Part shown: in pieces, positions 1 through 7,880 of the stretch
Numbering within the stretch: position 1 is the stretch's first letter
How the letters are laid out: every line of letters starts with the position of its first letter
NCBI GenBank assembly: GCA_023258975.1
Contig: JAHFRD010000008.1
Span: 62,001 to 126,000, forward strand
Reading direction: 5' to 3'
Origin: Hydrogenophilales bacterium
Lineage (GTDB): Bacteria > Pseudomonadota > Gammaproteobacteria > Burkholderiales > Thiobacillaceae
DNA: 64,000 bases
Position numbers and translations under genes: made by a program
Notes under the pieces: generated by a model
What the model was told of the DNA's origin: nothing
The model's input: the letters and a program-made list of their open reading frames with translations, nothing else
Databases searched by the model: none

Positions 1-24
1 AGCATCGCATCCATCAAGGCGGCC

Positions 25-222
25 ATGCACTGGCAGCCACTCAAACGCCGCGCGGCGTGCGTCAATTGCATGCACGTCGAGGAGCGCCTCACGGTGGGAA
101 TCTCCACCTGGTGGTGCAAATCCGGGAATTTTCTGACCCATGCGCTGGCGATCTGCAATCGCCACCACGGCATCGGTCAGGCGCCCAAGGTGATGCCGGA
201 CATGCCGGGGTCGCGCGCATGA
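25..222 (+). CDS. small Cys-containing Mu-like early protein (possibly 5' truncated by window)
   Basis: A 65-residue reading frame whose stop overlaps the start of the next gene as ATGA at 219-222, a sign of translational coupling within the phage early operon. The frame stays open to the left edge, so the true start may lie outside the window. Four Cys residues (two as Cys-x2-Cys near residues 12-15) could bind metal, but the spacing matches no family I recognise. The function is unknown. It is kept because of the coupling and its place in an uninterrupted operon. Confidence 0.4.
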   Translation: MHWQPLKRRAACVNCMHVEERLTVGISTWWCKSGNFLTHALAICNRHHGIGQAPKVMPDMPGSRA

Positions 223-788
223 GTTCCGGCCTGCCGCTGATCGCCTGCCCGGTCTGTCTGGCCGAGTACGGCCTGGAAGTCGCCCTGGGCCAGGACGATG
301 CGCGCGGGGTGATCCGCGAGATTGCGCGCTGCCCTGGTGATGCGGCGACGCGCAAGGCGCTGTTGCGCTACGCGGCACTGCATGCGCCGGCGAAGTCGCG
401 CCTGCGCTGGTCGCGGGTCGAGGCCATCATGGCCGAGATCAACGGCTGGATGGAGGCCGGGCGCATCGAGCGCGGTGGCCGTCTCTGGGCGGCGCCGGCG
501 GCGCTCTACCTGGCGGCGATAGAGGCCATCGAGGCGATGCCGGCGCTGCGCCGGCCGCTCAAGGGGCATGGCCTGTTGCTGGAGGTGCTCTCCGGCCAGG
601 TCGGCCGCGCCGACGCGCAGGCGGAGCGCGCCCAGGAGACCCGCGCGCGGGGCACCACGCCCGTCGGCGGCAGCGCCGCGCACAAACCCTTCGCCGCCGA
701 GCCGGCGCGGAAACCCACCCGTAACCCGGAGGCCGCCATTGCCGCGCTGGCAAAGGCGAAATCCATCGTTGGAGGCCGCAATGGCTAA
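219..788 (+). CDS. hypothetical Mu-like early-region protein
   Basis: A 189-residue protein starting at the ATG that overlaps the previous stop (ATGA). The N-terminus has a Cys-Pro-x-Cys pair (CPVCLAEYG) and a further Cys near residue 37, suggesting a small zinc-binding knuckle. The C-terminal 60 residues are rich in Ala, Arg and Pro and look disordered. The end overlaps the gam start by 8 bases. The frame extends upstream to 57, but that part is read in the preceding gene's DNA and is not needed. No function can be assigned. The position between early genes of a Mu-like element suggests a replication or host-takeover accessory. Confidence 0.6.
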   Translation: MSSGLPLIACPVCLAEYGLEVALGQDDARGVIREIARCPGDAATRKALLRYAALHAPAKSRLRWSRVEAIMAEINGWMEAGRIERGGRLWAAPAALYLAAIEAIEAMPALRRPLKGHGLLLEVLSGQVGRADAQAERAQETRARGTTPVGGSAAHKPFAAEPARKPTRNPEAAIAALAKAKSIVGGRNG

Positions 789-1308
789 ATCCGTGAGCAA
801 GTCCCGCATCAAATCCGCCGCGCTGGAGGCCGGCACCCCGCAATCCCGCGAGGAGGTGGCGGCGCTGATCCGCCGCATCGGCGATGTCTCGCGCGACTTC
901 GAGCGCCGGCGTGCGGCGATGAACGACGAGATCGCTGCCATCACCGCGCGCTATCAGCCCGATCTGGAGGCGCTGGACAAGGAGGCCCAGTCCATGCAGC
1001 AGGGTGTGCAGACCTGGTGCGAGGCGAATCGCGACGAGTTGACGCGCGGCGGCCGGGTGAAATCCGCCAACCTGGTCACCGGCGAGGTGCAGTGGCGGCA
1101 GCGCCCACCGAGCGTGCGGGTGCGGGCGCTGGAGATGGTGATCGAGACCCTGGAGCGCCTGGGCCTGGGGCGCTTCCTGCGGGTGAAGACCGAGATCAAC
1201 AAGGAAGCGGTGCTGGCCGATCCCAAGGCGGTGGAGGGCATCGTCGGCCTGGTGGTGGTGACCGGGGTAGTGGATTTCGTGATCGTGCCGTTCGAGCAGG
1301 AGGCGTGA
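781..1308 (+). CDS. gam: host-nuclease inhibitor protein Gam (Mu Gam family)
   Basis: 175 residues, matching the usual length of Mu Gam (about 174). Gam binds double-stranded DNA ends and shields them from exonucleases, and is a relative of eukaryotic Ku. The sequence shows the family layout: a Lys/Ser-rich start, a long charged helical region around residues 20-80 with heptad-like spacing, then a compact C-terminal part with the segment RVKSANLVTGEVQWRQRPP and a hydrophobic stretch near residues 145-165. It overlaps the preceding gene by 8 bases and is followed one base later by the next start, so it is part of the same operon. The Gam call rests on overall resemblance and genomic position in a Mu-type early region. 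Confidence 0.85.
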   Translation: MAKSVSKSRIKSAALEAGTPQSREEVAALIRRIGDVSRDFERRRAAMNDEIAAITARYQPDLEALDKEAQSMQQGVQTWCEANRDELTRGGRVKSANLVTGEVQWRQRPPSVRVRALEMVIETLERLGLGRFLRVKTEINKEAVLADPKAVEGIVGLVVVTGVVDFVIVPFEQEA

Positions 1309-1309
1309 C

Positions 1310-1693
1310 ATGCGCAACATCAACTTCCTTCCCCGATTCGCCGATGCCGTGCAGATGGGCAAGAAGCGTCAGACCATCCGCAAGCGCGGTAAGCAGGCAC
1401 CGCCCACTGTGGGTGACGCGCTCATGCTGTTCACTGGCCTGCGCACCAGCAGTAGCCGCAGGTTGCGTGCCGCGACGGCGACTAGCGTGGAGAGCATCAC
1501 CATTACATGCTCCACACGCCAGGTGTTCATCGCCCGGCCCAGTAATGGGCAGCTGGCTTACTTTGCCTTGGCCGCCGAAGAGATTGAACAACTGGCGCGT
1601 GAGGATGGGTTCTACAACGCCGATGAGTTCTTCCGCTTCTTTCATGATGTGCATGACGGCGGATTGTGCGGCTACCTGCTCAAGTGGGATTGA
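1310..1693 (+). CDS. ASCH-like domain protein of Mu-like element
   Basis: A 127-residue protein beginning one base after the gam stop. The N-terminal segment KKRQTIRKRGK followed by a Gly-Asp and LMLFTGLRTSSSRRL resembles the ASCH/PUA-like fold, in which a Lys-x-QTIR signature precedes a beta strand ending in Gly-Asp. Such domains are thought to bind RNA or modified bases. The C-terminal part (EEIEQLAREDGFYNADEFFRFF) matches the helical tail common in phage-encoded members. Family membership is inferred from the motif; the biological role is unknown. It sits between gam and gemA, where Mu-like phages often carry variable accessory genes. Confidence 0.6.
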   Translation: MRNINFLPRFADAVQMGKKRQTIRKRGKQAPPTVGDALMLFTGLRTSSSRRLRAATATSVESITITCSTRQVFIARPSNGQLAYFALAAEEIEQLAREDGFYNADEFFRFFHDVHDGGLCGYLLKWD

Positions 1694-1694
1694 G

Positions 1695-2294
1695 ATGCCC
1701 AGTTCGCGTGCCAGCCTGATCAAGCTCATCCACGTCGGACGCCGCGAGCTGGCGCTGGATGATGACACCTACCGCGCCATCATCCAGGCCAAGGCCGGCG
1801 GCAAGACCTCCAGCGCCGATTGCACGCTGGAGGAACTGGATGCGGTGGTGAAGTACCTCAAGCGTAGCGGCTTCCAGGTGCGCCACTCCAAGCCGCAGAA
1901 ATCCCGGAAGCTCGATACCAGTGCTGAGGCCACCAAGGTGCGCGCCCTCTGGCTGCTGCTGCATCAGATCGGCGAGGTTCGCGACCCGTCCGAGGCGGCG
2001 CTGGCCAGCTACGTCAGGCGTATGGCGAAGGTGGACGACCTGCACTGGGCCGGTCCGAAGATTTACACCCTGATCGAGACGCTGAAGAAGTGGGCGCAAC
2101 GCAAGCTGCCCACCGCTCTGGCCGCGCGCATGGCGTTGATGCGGCAATCCGGCCTGATCGACCCGCGCAACACCGTTCGCGGCCTCTGTATTCATGTGGC
2201 GCCGAAGCGCGACCCCGAAACGTTCGACCCGATGTGGTTGGCGTGGGATTACCTCAATGACCTGGAGCGTGAACATGGCCGCCAGCAAACCTAA
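1695..2294 (+). CDS. gemA: GemA/gp16-like regulator of Mu-like phage (DUF1018)
   Basis: 199 residues. Starts at ATG 1695, two bases after the previous stop codon. The N-terminus (LIKLIHVGRRELALDDDTYRAII) is typical of the gp16/GemA family, which in Mu modulates host gene expression and DNA supercoiling; the exact mechanism is not settled. A second conserved block lies near residues 80-130 (WLLLHQIGEVRDPSEAALA followed by YVRRM). The 3' end overlaps the mor start by 20 bases in another frame. No transmembrane or signal segments are seen. The family call is good; the function in this element is inferred. Confidence 0.8.
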   Translation: MPSSRASLIKLIHVGRRELALDDDTYRAIIQAKAGGKTSSADCTLEELDAVVKYLKRSGFQVRHSKPQKSRKLDTSAEATKVRALWLLLHQIGEVRDPSEAALASYVRRMAKVDDLHWAGPKIYTLIETLKKWAQRKLPTALAARMALMRQSGLIDPRNTVRGLCIHVAPKRDPETFDPMWLAWDYLNDLEREHGRQQT

Positions 2295-2637
2295 ACCCGG
2301 CACTGAACTTCTATCCGATCTTGCCGACCGTATCACCACCTATTTGGTCGGCCTGGGTCATCCTGAAGAATCCGCCCGCCACATCGCCGAGACCATCGCC
2401 CTCGACATGGCCAACAACTGGGGCGGTCAGTTGATTTATTTCCCCAAGGGCCGGTTCGTGCTCTTACCCCGGCGCGATCGCCAGATCTACGCCGCTTTCA
2501 ACGGCAGCAACATCAAGGATCTCGTCCAGCAATACGGCGTGTGCGAACAGCATATTTACCGCATCATCAAAGCCATGCGCCGCAGTGACCTAGCCGACCG
2601 TCACGACAACCTTTTCCCGCCAGATCAGCCCGCTTAG
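2275..2637 (+). CDS. mor: Mor-family middle-operon transcription activator
   Basis: 120 residues from the ATG at 2275, overlapping gemA by 20 bases. The Mor/C family activates middle or late promoters of Mu by binding DNA as a dimer with a C-terminal helix-turn-helix. Here residues about 80-110 carry the helix-turn-helix (FNGSNIKDLVQQYGVCEQHI, then YRIIKAM). The N-terminal dimerisation part is about 75 residues long. In Mu the mor product drives expression of C and the late genes, yet no late genes follow: the element appears to end about 115 bases downstream. This mor gene therefore has no obvious local target, which fits a deleted or minimal Mu element. Confidence 0.85.
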   Translation: MAASKPKPGTELLSDLADRITTYLVGLGHPEESARHIAETIALDMANNWGGQLIYFPKGRFVLLPRRDRQIYAAFNGSNIKDLVQQYGVCEQHIYRIIKAMRRSDLADRHDNLFPPDQPA

Positions 2638-2709
2638 TTTTTTGCACTCTGCGCAATCTAATTGCATTCCCCATCCCTGATCACCCAACCTCTTCCAGGC
2701 TCTTCCCGT

Positions 2710-2752
2710 ATTTATCTCACGGATAGGGCTTCATTTATCTCACGTCCCATCA
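2710..2752 (+). repeat. putative Mu-type end with two transposase-site-like direct repeats
   Basis: ATTTATCTCACG occurs at 2710-2721 and again at 2733-2744, a period of 23 bases. The sequence after the second copy ends CCCATCA, so the last CA (2751-2752) can serve as the conserved terminal dinucleotide of Mu-type elements. The following bases GCAGG would be the target duplication, but the left copy lies outside the window. Repeat and spacing are seen directly; the role is inferred. Confidence 0.5.
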
Positions 2753-2755
2753 GCA

Positions 2756-2781
2756 GGAACATACTGGAACACGTTGGAACA
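2756..2781. repeat. three GGAACA repeats at exact 10-bp spacing
   Basis: GGAACA starts at 2756, 2766 and 2776, so the three copies lie on the same face of the helix just upstream of the EVE-protein gene. Such phased repeats can be operator or iteron-like sites. No binding protein can be named. Confidence 0.4.
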
Positions 2782-2803
2782 TAAGGATCACAGAGGAATA
2801 GAC

Positions 2804-3256
2804 ATGCGTTACTGGCTGATGAAATCCGAACCCGCTGAATTCAGCATCGACGATCTGGCGCGCGCGGGGCATGTGGCGTGGTTTGGCGTGCGTAACTATC
2901 AGGCGCGCAATTTCATGCGCGATCAGATGCGGGCGGGGGATGGGGTGCTGTTCTACCACTCGACCTGCGCGGAGCCGGGCATTGCCGGGCTGGCGGAGGT
3001 AAGCACGACGGCCTATCCGGACACGACCCAGTTCGAGGCCGGCGGCAAGTATTTCGATCCCAAGGCGACCCAGGAAAACCCGCGCTGGTTCAACGTGGAA
3101 GTGAAATATGTGAAGCACACCCGTCTGCTGCCGATCGGCGAATTGCGCGGTTACCCGGAACTGGCGACCATGCGCATCCTGGCCAAGGGCAACCGCCTGT
3201 CGATCACGCCGGTGGATCCGGACGAGTGGAATTTCATCCTGGGCAAGCTGGGCTGA
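2804..3256 (+). CDS. EVE domain-containing protein
   Basis: 150 residues, the usual length of single-domain EVE (thymocyte nuclear protein 1-like) proteins. EVE is a PUA-like fold that recognises modified bases in DNA or RNA. The start MRYWLMKSEPAEFSIDDL, followed by WFGVRNYQARNFMRDQM and GDGVLFYHSTC, are hallmark blocks. Residues 75-110 hold the beta strands with the conserved Trp. The ATG at 2804 is chosen because the protein family begins here and AGAGGA lies 7-12 bases upstream; an in-frame codon at 2774 would add ten unrelated residues. It stands directly beyond the Mu-like element and is followed after 21 bases by the TSUP transporter gene. The cellular role of free-standing EVE proteins is not established. 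Confidence 0.9.
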   Translation: MRYWLMKSEPAEFSIDDLARAGHVAWFGVRNYQARNFMRDQMRAGDGVLFYHSTCAEPGIAGLAEVSTTAYPDTTQFEAGGKYFDPKATQENPRWFNVEVKYVKHTRLLPIGELRGYPELATMRILAKGNRLSITPVDPDEWNFILGKLG

Positions 3257-3277
3257 TCCGTAGGCCGGCGCTACAAG

Positions 3278-4078
3278 ATGGAATGGATTGCGTTGTATTT
3301 CACCCTGGGCCTGGCGGCGGGTTTCATGGCCGGGCTGTTGGGGGTCGGCGGCGGCCTGCTCATGGTGCCGGTGCTGACCTGGGCTTTTCTGGAACAGGGG
3401 TTTGCGGCAGCCTACAACATCCATCTGGCGCTGGGAACTTCGCTGGGAGTCATCGTCATCACCTCCATTTCCAGCCTGAAGGCGCATCACGCGCATGGCG
3501 CGGTGGACTGGCAGGTGGTTCGGCGCATCACGCCCGGAATCGTGGCGGGAACCCTGGCGGGGGCCTGGCTGGCGGCGTATTTCTCGGATCGGGGCTTGAA
3601 GGTGTTTTTCACCTGTTTCCTGTTCTATGTCGCCACCCAGATGCTGCTGGGCTTCCGGCCCAAGGCCTCGCGCGGCTTGCCCGGTTTGCCGGGAATGTCG
3701 GTGGCGGGCGGGGTGATCGGCATGGTGTCGAGCTGGGTGGGGATCGGCGGCGGCACGCTGACCGTGCCCTTCCTGACCTGGTGCAACGCGCGCATGCGGG
3801 CCGCCATCGGCACCTCGGCGGCGGTGGGCCTGCCCATCGCCATCTCCGGCGCGGTCGGCTACATGCTCTCGGGTCGCGGCATTGCCGGACTGCCGGAATG
3901 GAGTCTGGGCTTCGTCTACCTGCCGGCGTTGGCGGCCATCGCGGCGGGCAGCTGGCTGACCGCCCCCTTCGGCGCGCGCAAGACCCACACCTGGCCGGTG
4001 GCGCGCTTGAAACGCATCTTCGCCGGCCTGCTCTACCTGCTGGGTGTACGAATGGCCTATGGCCTGCTGCACGGCTGA
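3278..4078 (+). CDS. TauE/SafE (TSUP) family membrane transporter
   Basis: 266 residues with about eight hydrophobic membrane segments arranged as two homologous halves. Each half has the family glycine motif, GLLGVGGGLLMVP near residue 20 and SWVGIGGGTLTVP near residue 155. TSUP proteins move small organic or sulfur anions such as sulfite, sulfoacetate or thiosulfate across the inner membrane. The substrate cannot be read from the sequence. It follows the EVE gene by 21 bases and precedes a secreted hydrolase by 39 bases, all on the plus strand, but a common function is not evident. Confidence 0.85.
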   Translation: MEWIALYFTLGLAAGFMAGLLGVGGGLLMVPVLTWAFLEQGFAAAYNIHLALGTSLGVIVITSISSLKAHHAHGAVDWQVVRRITPGIVAGTLAGAWLAAYFSDRGLKVFFTCFLFYVATQMLLGFRPKASRGLPGLPGMSVAGGVIGMVSSWVGIGGGTLTVPFLTWCNARMRAAIGTSAAVGLPIAISGAVGYMLSGRGIAGLPEWSLGFVYLPALAAIAAGSWLTAPFGARKTHTWPVARLKRIFAGLLYLLGVRMAYGLLHG

Positions 4079-4117
4079 AGGCTAGAACACCGCCTCGTTC
4101 GCCACCGGAGTTTTTCC

Positions 4118-4858
4118 ATGCGCCTGTTCGCCTTGTTGCTTGCCCCGTTGCTCGCCCTTCTCCTCGCCCTGCCCGCCGCCGCCGCCGCCGCCGATTACGC
4201 ACGAGAAAAGAAGTGGGCGGACGAGGTGTTGCCCACCGTGCTGACCGGCGACCCGGTGTGGCTGGAACTTCCGAACGGGCACAAATTCCTCACGCTCTAC
4301 ACGGAAGCGCCCCAGGCCAAGGCGGGGGTGATCGTGGTGCACGGCATGGGCGTACACCCGGACTGGGGACTGATCGGGCCGTTGCGGCAAAACCTGCCGG
4401 AACTCGGCTATGCCACCCTGTCGGTTCAAATGCCGGTATTGCGGGCGGATGCCAGGGGCGAGGATTACCCCGCCACGTTCGGCGAGGCGGCCGCGCGCAT
4501 CGGCCAGGCGGTGGCGTTCATGGAAGCCAAGGGCTACGGGAAGATCGCGCTGGTGACCCACAGCCTGGGTTGCCGCATGGCGGATCGTTATCTGGCGCTG
4601 CACCCGAATGCGCCGATCGCCGCGTGGGTGGCCATCGGCGCGTCGGGCGCGCCGGATTACGCCAAGCTGAAGTTCCCGGTGCTGGATATGTATGGGGAGA
4701 ACGATCTGCCGCAAGTGCTGAAAGGCGCCGCACAACGCGCCGGGGGGCTCAAGGGAAAATCCGCGCAGGTGGTCGTGCCCAAGGCCGATCACTTCTTCGA
4801 GGGCCGCGACAAGGCGCTGCTGGAGGGCGTGAAAGGGTTTCTCGACAAGTCACTGTAG
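4118..4858 (+). CDS. secreted DUF3530-type alpha/beta hydrolase
   Basis: 246 residues. A long hydrophobic Ala/Leu signal peptide covers residues 1-25. Alpha/beta-hydrolase marks follow: HGMG near residue 76 (oxyanion strand), the nucleophile elbow THSLGC near residues 147-152 (Ser), an acidic residue in MYGEND, and a final His in ADHFF. The product is expected in the periplasm. DUF3530 proteins are uncharacterised. The gene is convergent with pilU, and the 90-base gap holds a palindromic repeat that may terminate both. The nucleophile context is SxG-like (H-S-L-G), so the enzyme should be active. The substrate is unknown. Confidence 0.75.
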   Translation: MRLFALLLAPLLALLLALPAAAAAADYAREKKWADEVLPTVLTGDPVWLELPNGHKFLTLYTEAPQAKAGVIVVHGMGVHPDWGLIGPLRQNLPELGYATLSVQMPVLRADARGEDYPATFGEAAARIGQAVAFMEAKGYGKIALVTHSLGCRMADRYLALHPNAPIAAWVAIGASGAPDYAKLKFPVLDMYGENDLPQVLKGAAQRAGGLKGKSAQVVVPKADHFFEGRDKALLEGVKGFLDKSL

Positions 4859-4878
4859 CCGTCGCGGTTACCCGGTTG

Positions 4879-4948
4879 TGTAGCGCCGGCGTCTCGCCGG
4901 CTCGTAGTCCCAATCAGAAAAACGAGCCGGCGGGACGCCGGCGCTACA
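4879..4948. repeat. palindromic repeat, family A (GTAGCGCCGGCG...)
   Basis: Two 27-base arms (4879-4905 and 4922-4948) are near-perfect reverse complements around a 16-base loop. The same arms recur at 11601, 17895 and in altered form at 42058 and 57946/58180. It lies between the convergent DUF3530 gene and pilU and could act as a bidirectional terminator, though it has no T-run. Confidence 0.8.
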
Positions 4949-6079
4949 TCAGACGATATCCAGGTGATCCAGCCCCGAGAGCGGCGATTCGCCGCGTTCT
5001 TCCTTGGTATGCAGCTTGATCTTGAGGCGCAGATCGTTGAAGGAATCGGCGTTGCGCAGGGCATCTTCGGGGCTGATGATGCCGATGTTGTTGAGGTCGT
5101 AGAGCGACTGGTCGAAGGTCTGCATGCCCAGGTCACGCGAGCGGGCCATGATGTCGCGGATTTCGTCGAGGCGGCCTTTCATGATCAGGTCGGATATCAA
5201 CGGCGAGTTGAGCATGACTTCCGCCGCCGGAATGCGGCCCTTGCCGTCGGTGCGCGGCACCAGGCGTTGCGAGACGATGGAGCGCAGATTCAGCGAGAGA
5301 TCGAGCAACAACTGATCGCGACGGTCGCGCGGGAAGAAACTGAGAATACGGTCGAGCGTCTGGCTGCCGTTGTTGGCGTGCACCGTGGACAGGCACAGGT
5401 GGCCGGTTTCGGCGTAGGACAGCGCGTATTCCATAGTTTCCCGGTCACGAATTTCACCGATCATGATCACGTCCGGCGCCTGCCGCAGGGTGTTCTTCAG
5501 GGCGACTTCCCAGGAATCGGTATCGGTGCCGATTTCACGCTGGGTGATGATGCACTTGCCGTGCTGGTGCACGAATTCGATGGGGTCTTCCACCGTGACG
5601 ATGTGTTCGCTGGCGAGGGCATTGCGGTAGCCGATCATGGCCGCCAGCGTGGTGGACTTGCCGGAACCGGTGGCGCCCGCCAGCAACACCAGGCCACGCG
5701 GCATCATGCTGACGTCGCGCAGGATGGGCGGCAGATGCAACGAATCCAGCTTCGGGATCACGGTGTTGATAAGACGAAACACCAGGCCGGTACGCCCCTG
5801 CTGGATGAAGGCGTTGACCCGGAAACGGCCTATGTCGTGTTCGTGCACGGCAAAGTTGGCTTCCTTGGTTGCCAGGAACTCCACCCGTTGTTTTTCCGTC
5901 ATCACCACCTTGGCGAATTCCAGCGTCTCGGAAGGCGTCAGGCTCTGTTTGGTGATGGGGGAAACCTTGCCGTCCAGCTTGATGGCGGCGGGAAAACCCG
6001 CCGTGATGAACAAGTCGGAAGCGCCGCGCGCCACCATGAAACGCAGCCATTCGAAGATTTGTTTATGGAAATCGTTCAT
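4949..6079 (-). CDS. pilU: type IV pilus retraction ATPase PilU
   Basis: 376 residues. A hexameric PilT-like ATPase that assists pilus retraction and twitching at the inner-membrane base. Visible marks: Walker A GATGSGKST near residue 138, the Asp box TVEDPIEF, Walker B IMIGEIRDRETM, and His-box AETGHLCLSTVHAN. A C-terminal extension of about 30 residues beyond the PilT core distinguishes PilU. The start codon overlaps the pilT stop (ATGA at 6076-6079), so the two are translationally coupled, with pilT upstream. The stop codon abuts a palindromic repeat. Confidence 0.93.
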   Translation of the reverse strand: MNDFHKQIFEWLRFMVARGASDLFITAGFPAAIKLDGKVSPITKQSLTPSETLEFAKVVMTEKQRVEFLATKEANFAVHEHDIGRFRVNAFIQQGRTGLVFRLINTVIPKLDSLHLPPILRDVSMMPRGLVLLAGATGSGKSTTLAAMIGYRNALASEHIVTVEDPIEFVHQHGKCIITQREIGTDTDSWEVALKNTLRQAPDVIMIGEIRDRETMEYALSYAETGHLCLSTVHANNGSQTLDRILSFFPRDRRDQLLLDLSLNLRSIVSQRLVPRTDGKGRIPAAEVMLNSPLISDLIMKGRLDEIRDIMARSRDLGMQTFDQSLYDLNNIGIISPEDALRNADSFNDLRLKIKLHTKEERGESPLSGLDHLDIV

Positions 6080-7119
6080 GCCGGGAACATGTCCTTGTTC
6101 ATCGCTGCGGAGCGGGCATCGGCGGAGGCGATCACGTTGCGCTTCACCAGTTCCATCAGCGCCTGATCCAGGGTCTGCATGCCGATGGATTGGCCGGTCT
6201 GGATCGAGGAATACATCTGCGCCACCTTGTTCTCGCGGATCAGGTTACGGATCGCGGGCGTGCCGATCATGATCTCGTGCGCAGCCACCCGGCCGCCGCC
6301 ATCCTTGCGCTTCAACAGGGTCTGGGAAATCACCGCGCGCAGCGATTCGGACAACATCGAACGCACCATTTCCTTCTCCGCCGCCGGGAACACGTCGACG
6401 ATCCGGTCGACCGTCTTGGCGGCCGACGAGGTATGCAGCGTGGCGAATACCAGATGACCGGTTTCCGCGCCGGTCAGCGCCAGGCGAATGGTTTCCAGAT
6501 CGCGCAGTTCGCCGACCAGGATGATGTCCGGGTCTTCGCGCAGCGCGGAACGCAGCGCCTCCGAGAAACCATGCGTGTGCGGCCCCACCTCGCGCTGGTT
6601 GATCAGGCACTTCTTGCTCTTGTGCACGAATTCGATGGGGTCCTCGATGGTGAGGATGTGGCCGAACATGTTTTCGTTGATGTAGTCGACCATCGCCGCC
6701 AGCGTGGTCGATTTGCCGGAGCCGGTGGGGCCGGTGACCAGGACGATGCCGCGCGGCTGATCGGAGATGTCCTTGAAAATACGCGGCGCCTCCAGTTCCT
6801 CCAGGGTCAGCACCTGGCTGGGAATGGTCCGGAACACCGCGCCGGCGCCGCGTCCCTGGGTAAAGGCGTTGACCCGGAACCGCGCGATATTGGGCAGTTC
6901 GAACGCGAAATCGACTTCCAGATGCTCTTCATAGTGCTTGCGCTGCGAATCGCTCATGACGTCGTAGATCATGGCGCGGGTCGAGGAGTTGTCGAGCGCG
7001 GGCAGATTGATGCGGCGAATATCGCCATGCACCCGAATCATGGGAGGCAGGCCGGCGGAGAGATGCAGGTCGGAGGCTTGGTTCTTGACCGAGAAGGCAA
7101 GGAGCTCGGAAATTTCCAT
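6076..7119 (-). CDS. pilT: type IV pilus twitching motility ATPase PilT
   Basis: 347 residues, typical for PilT (about 344). Powers pilus disassembly and retraction. Motifs: N-terminal PAS-like domain beginning MEISELLAFSVKNQASDLHL, Walker A GPTGSGKST near residue 131, Asp box TIEDPIEFVH, Walker B ILVGELRDLETI, and His box AETGHLVFATLHT. The C-terminus contains the AIRNLIRE motif needed for retraction in characterised PilT. It is the first gene of a pilT-pilU pair and is divergent from yggS with 47 bases between starts, the arrangement common in betaproteobacteria. Confidence 0.96.
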   Translation of the reverse strand: MEISELLAFSVKNQASDLHLSAGLPPMIRVHGDIRRINLPALDNSSTRAMIYDVMSDSQRKHYEEHLEVDFAFELPNIARFRVNAFTQGRGAGAVFRTIPSQVLTLEELEAPRIFKDISDQPRGIVLVTGPTGSGKSTTLAAMVDYINENMFGHILTIEDPIEFVHKSKKCLINQREVGPHTHGFSEALRSALREDPDIILVGELRDLETIRLALTGAETGHLVFATLHTSSAAKTVDRIVDVFPAAEKEMVRSMLSESLRAVISQTLLKRKDGGGRVAAHEIMIGTPAIRNLIRENKVAQMYSSIQTGQSIGMQTLDQALMELVKRNVIASADARSAAMNKDMFPA

Positions 7120-7125
7120 TATAAT
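7120..7125 (+). promoter_or_regulatory. TATAAT -10-like hexamer in pilT/yggS divergent gap
   Basis: A perfect TATAAT sits 41 bases before the yggS start. No good -35 lies 16-18 bases upstream, because that stretch is already pilT coding. A yggS promoter here is plausible but unproven. Confidence 0.35.
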
Positions 7126-7166
7126 TCGCAGAGTTACGTGATTTTCCCACGAGGGTTCGAGGCATT

Positions 7167-7880
7167 ATGGGTGCGATAGCGGCCGCCGTGCAAGCCTGCC
7201 GAAAACGCATCGACGCAGCCTGCGCCGTGGCGGGACGGCCCGCCGGTTGCGCGCGTTTGCTGGCCGTCGGCAAGACCTTTCCCGCCACGGCCATCCGCGA
7301 GGCTCACGCCGCCGGATTGACGGCTTTCGGTGAAAGCTACCTGCGCGAAGCGCTGGACAAACTCGACGCCCTCGCCGACCTTCCCCTGGAATGGCATTTC
7401 ATCGGCCCGCTGCAAAGCAACAAGACGCGCCCGATCGCGGAACGTTTCGCCTGGGTGCATGGCGTGGAGCGGGAGAAAATCGCTCGCCGCCTGTCCGAAC
7501 AGCGCCCGGCCGGGCTCCCCCCCCTCAATGTCTGCGTGCAGATCAATGTCAGCGGCGAAGCCAGCAAGCATGGCGCCCCGCCACGAGAGGCGCTGGCGCT
7601 GGCGCGGTTGGTGGCGGAACTGCCCGGCCTGCGACTGCGTGGCTTCATGGCCATTCCGGAAGCCACTCCCGACCTCGCCACGCAACGTTCCCGTTTTTCG
7701 CTCCCGCGCGCTTTGCTGGAGCAGGCCCTCGCGGAGAACTTGCCCGTGGACACCTTGTCCATGGGCATGTCGGCCGATCTGGAATCCGCGATCCTGGAAG
7801 GGTCCACGATGGTGCGCGTCGGCAGCGCGCTGTTCGGCACCCGTCCCTACCCCGCGCAAGAACAAGGAAAAACCCCATGA
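7167..7880 (+). CDS. yggS: pyridoxal phosphate homeostasis protein YggS (PLPBP)
   Basis: 237 residues. A single-domain TIM-barrel PLP-binding protein that controls free PLP and amino-acid balance without known catalysis. The PLP lysine is seen in LLAVGKTF (Lys36), followed by the family blocks FGESYLREALDK and EWHFIGPLQSNK. The C-terminal SMGMSADLESAILEGSTMVRVGSALFG is the phosphate-binding signature (split here: SMGMSADLESAI and VRVGSALFG). The stop overlaps the proC start (ATGA at 7877-7880). Gly replaces the more usual Ser before the PLP lysine, a conservative change. Confidence 0.94.
   Translation: MGAIAAAVQACRKRIDAACAVAGRPAGCARLLAVGKTFPATAIREAHAAGLTAFGESYLREALDKLDALADLPLEWHFIGPLQSNKTRPIAERFAWVHGVEREKIARRLSEQRPAGLPPLNVCVQINVSGEASKHGAPPREALALARLVAELPGLRLRGFMAIPEATPDLATQRSRFSLPRALLEQALAENLPVDTLSMGMSADLESAILEGSTMVRVGSALFGTRPYPAQEQGKTP

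Larger units (their letters stand above)
1..2752 (+). mobile_element. Mu-like transposable element, right-hand part (left part outside window)
   Basis: The genes at 25-2637 follow the early-region order of Mu-like phages: small unknown genes, host-nuclease inhibitor Gam, an ASCH-like protein, GemA/gp16 and Mor. After mor, Mu phages continue into lysis and head/tail genes, but here the host gene for an EVE protein starts 166 bases later. Between them, two copies of ATTTATCTCACG begin at 2710 and 2733, a 23-base period like the end-proximal transposase sites of Mu. The second copy runs into a terminal CA at 2751-2752, as expected for a TG...CA Mu end. The element end is therefore inferred at 2752. 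The transposase genes A and B and the left end lie off the window, so mobility cannot be judged. It could be a deleted prophage or a minimal Mu-type transposon. Confidence 0.7.

Noticed and set aside
4879-4948. Family A palindrome called a Rho-independent terminator
   Set aside because: No T-run follows either arm; kept as a repeat that may end transcription.
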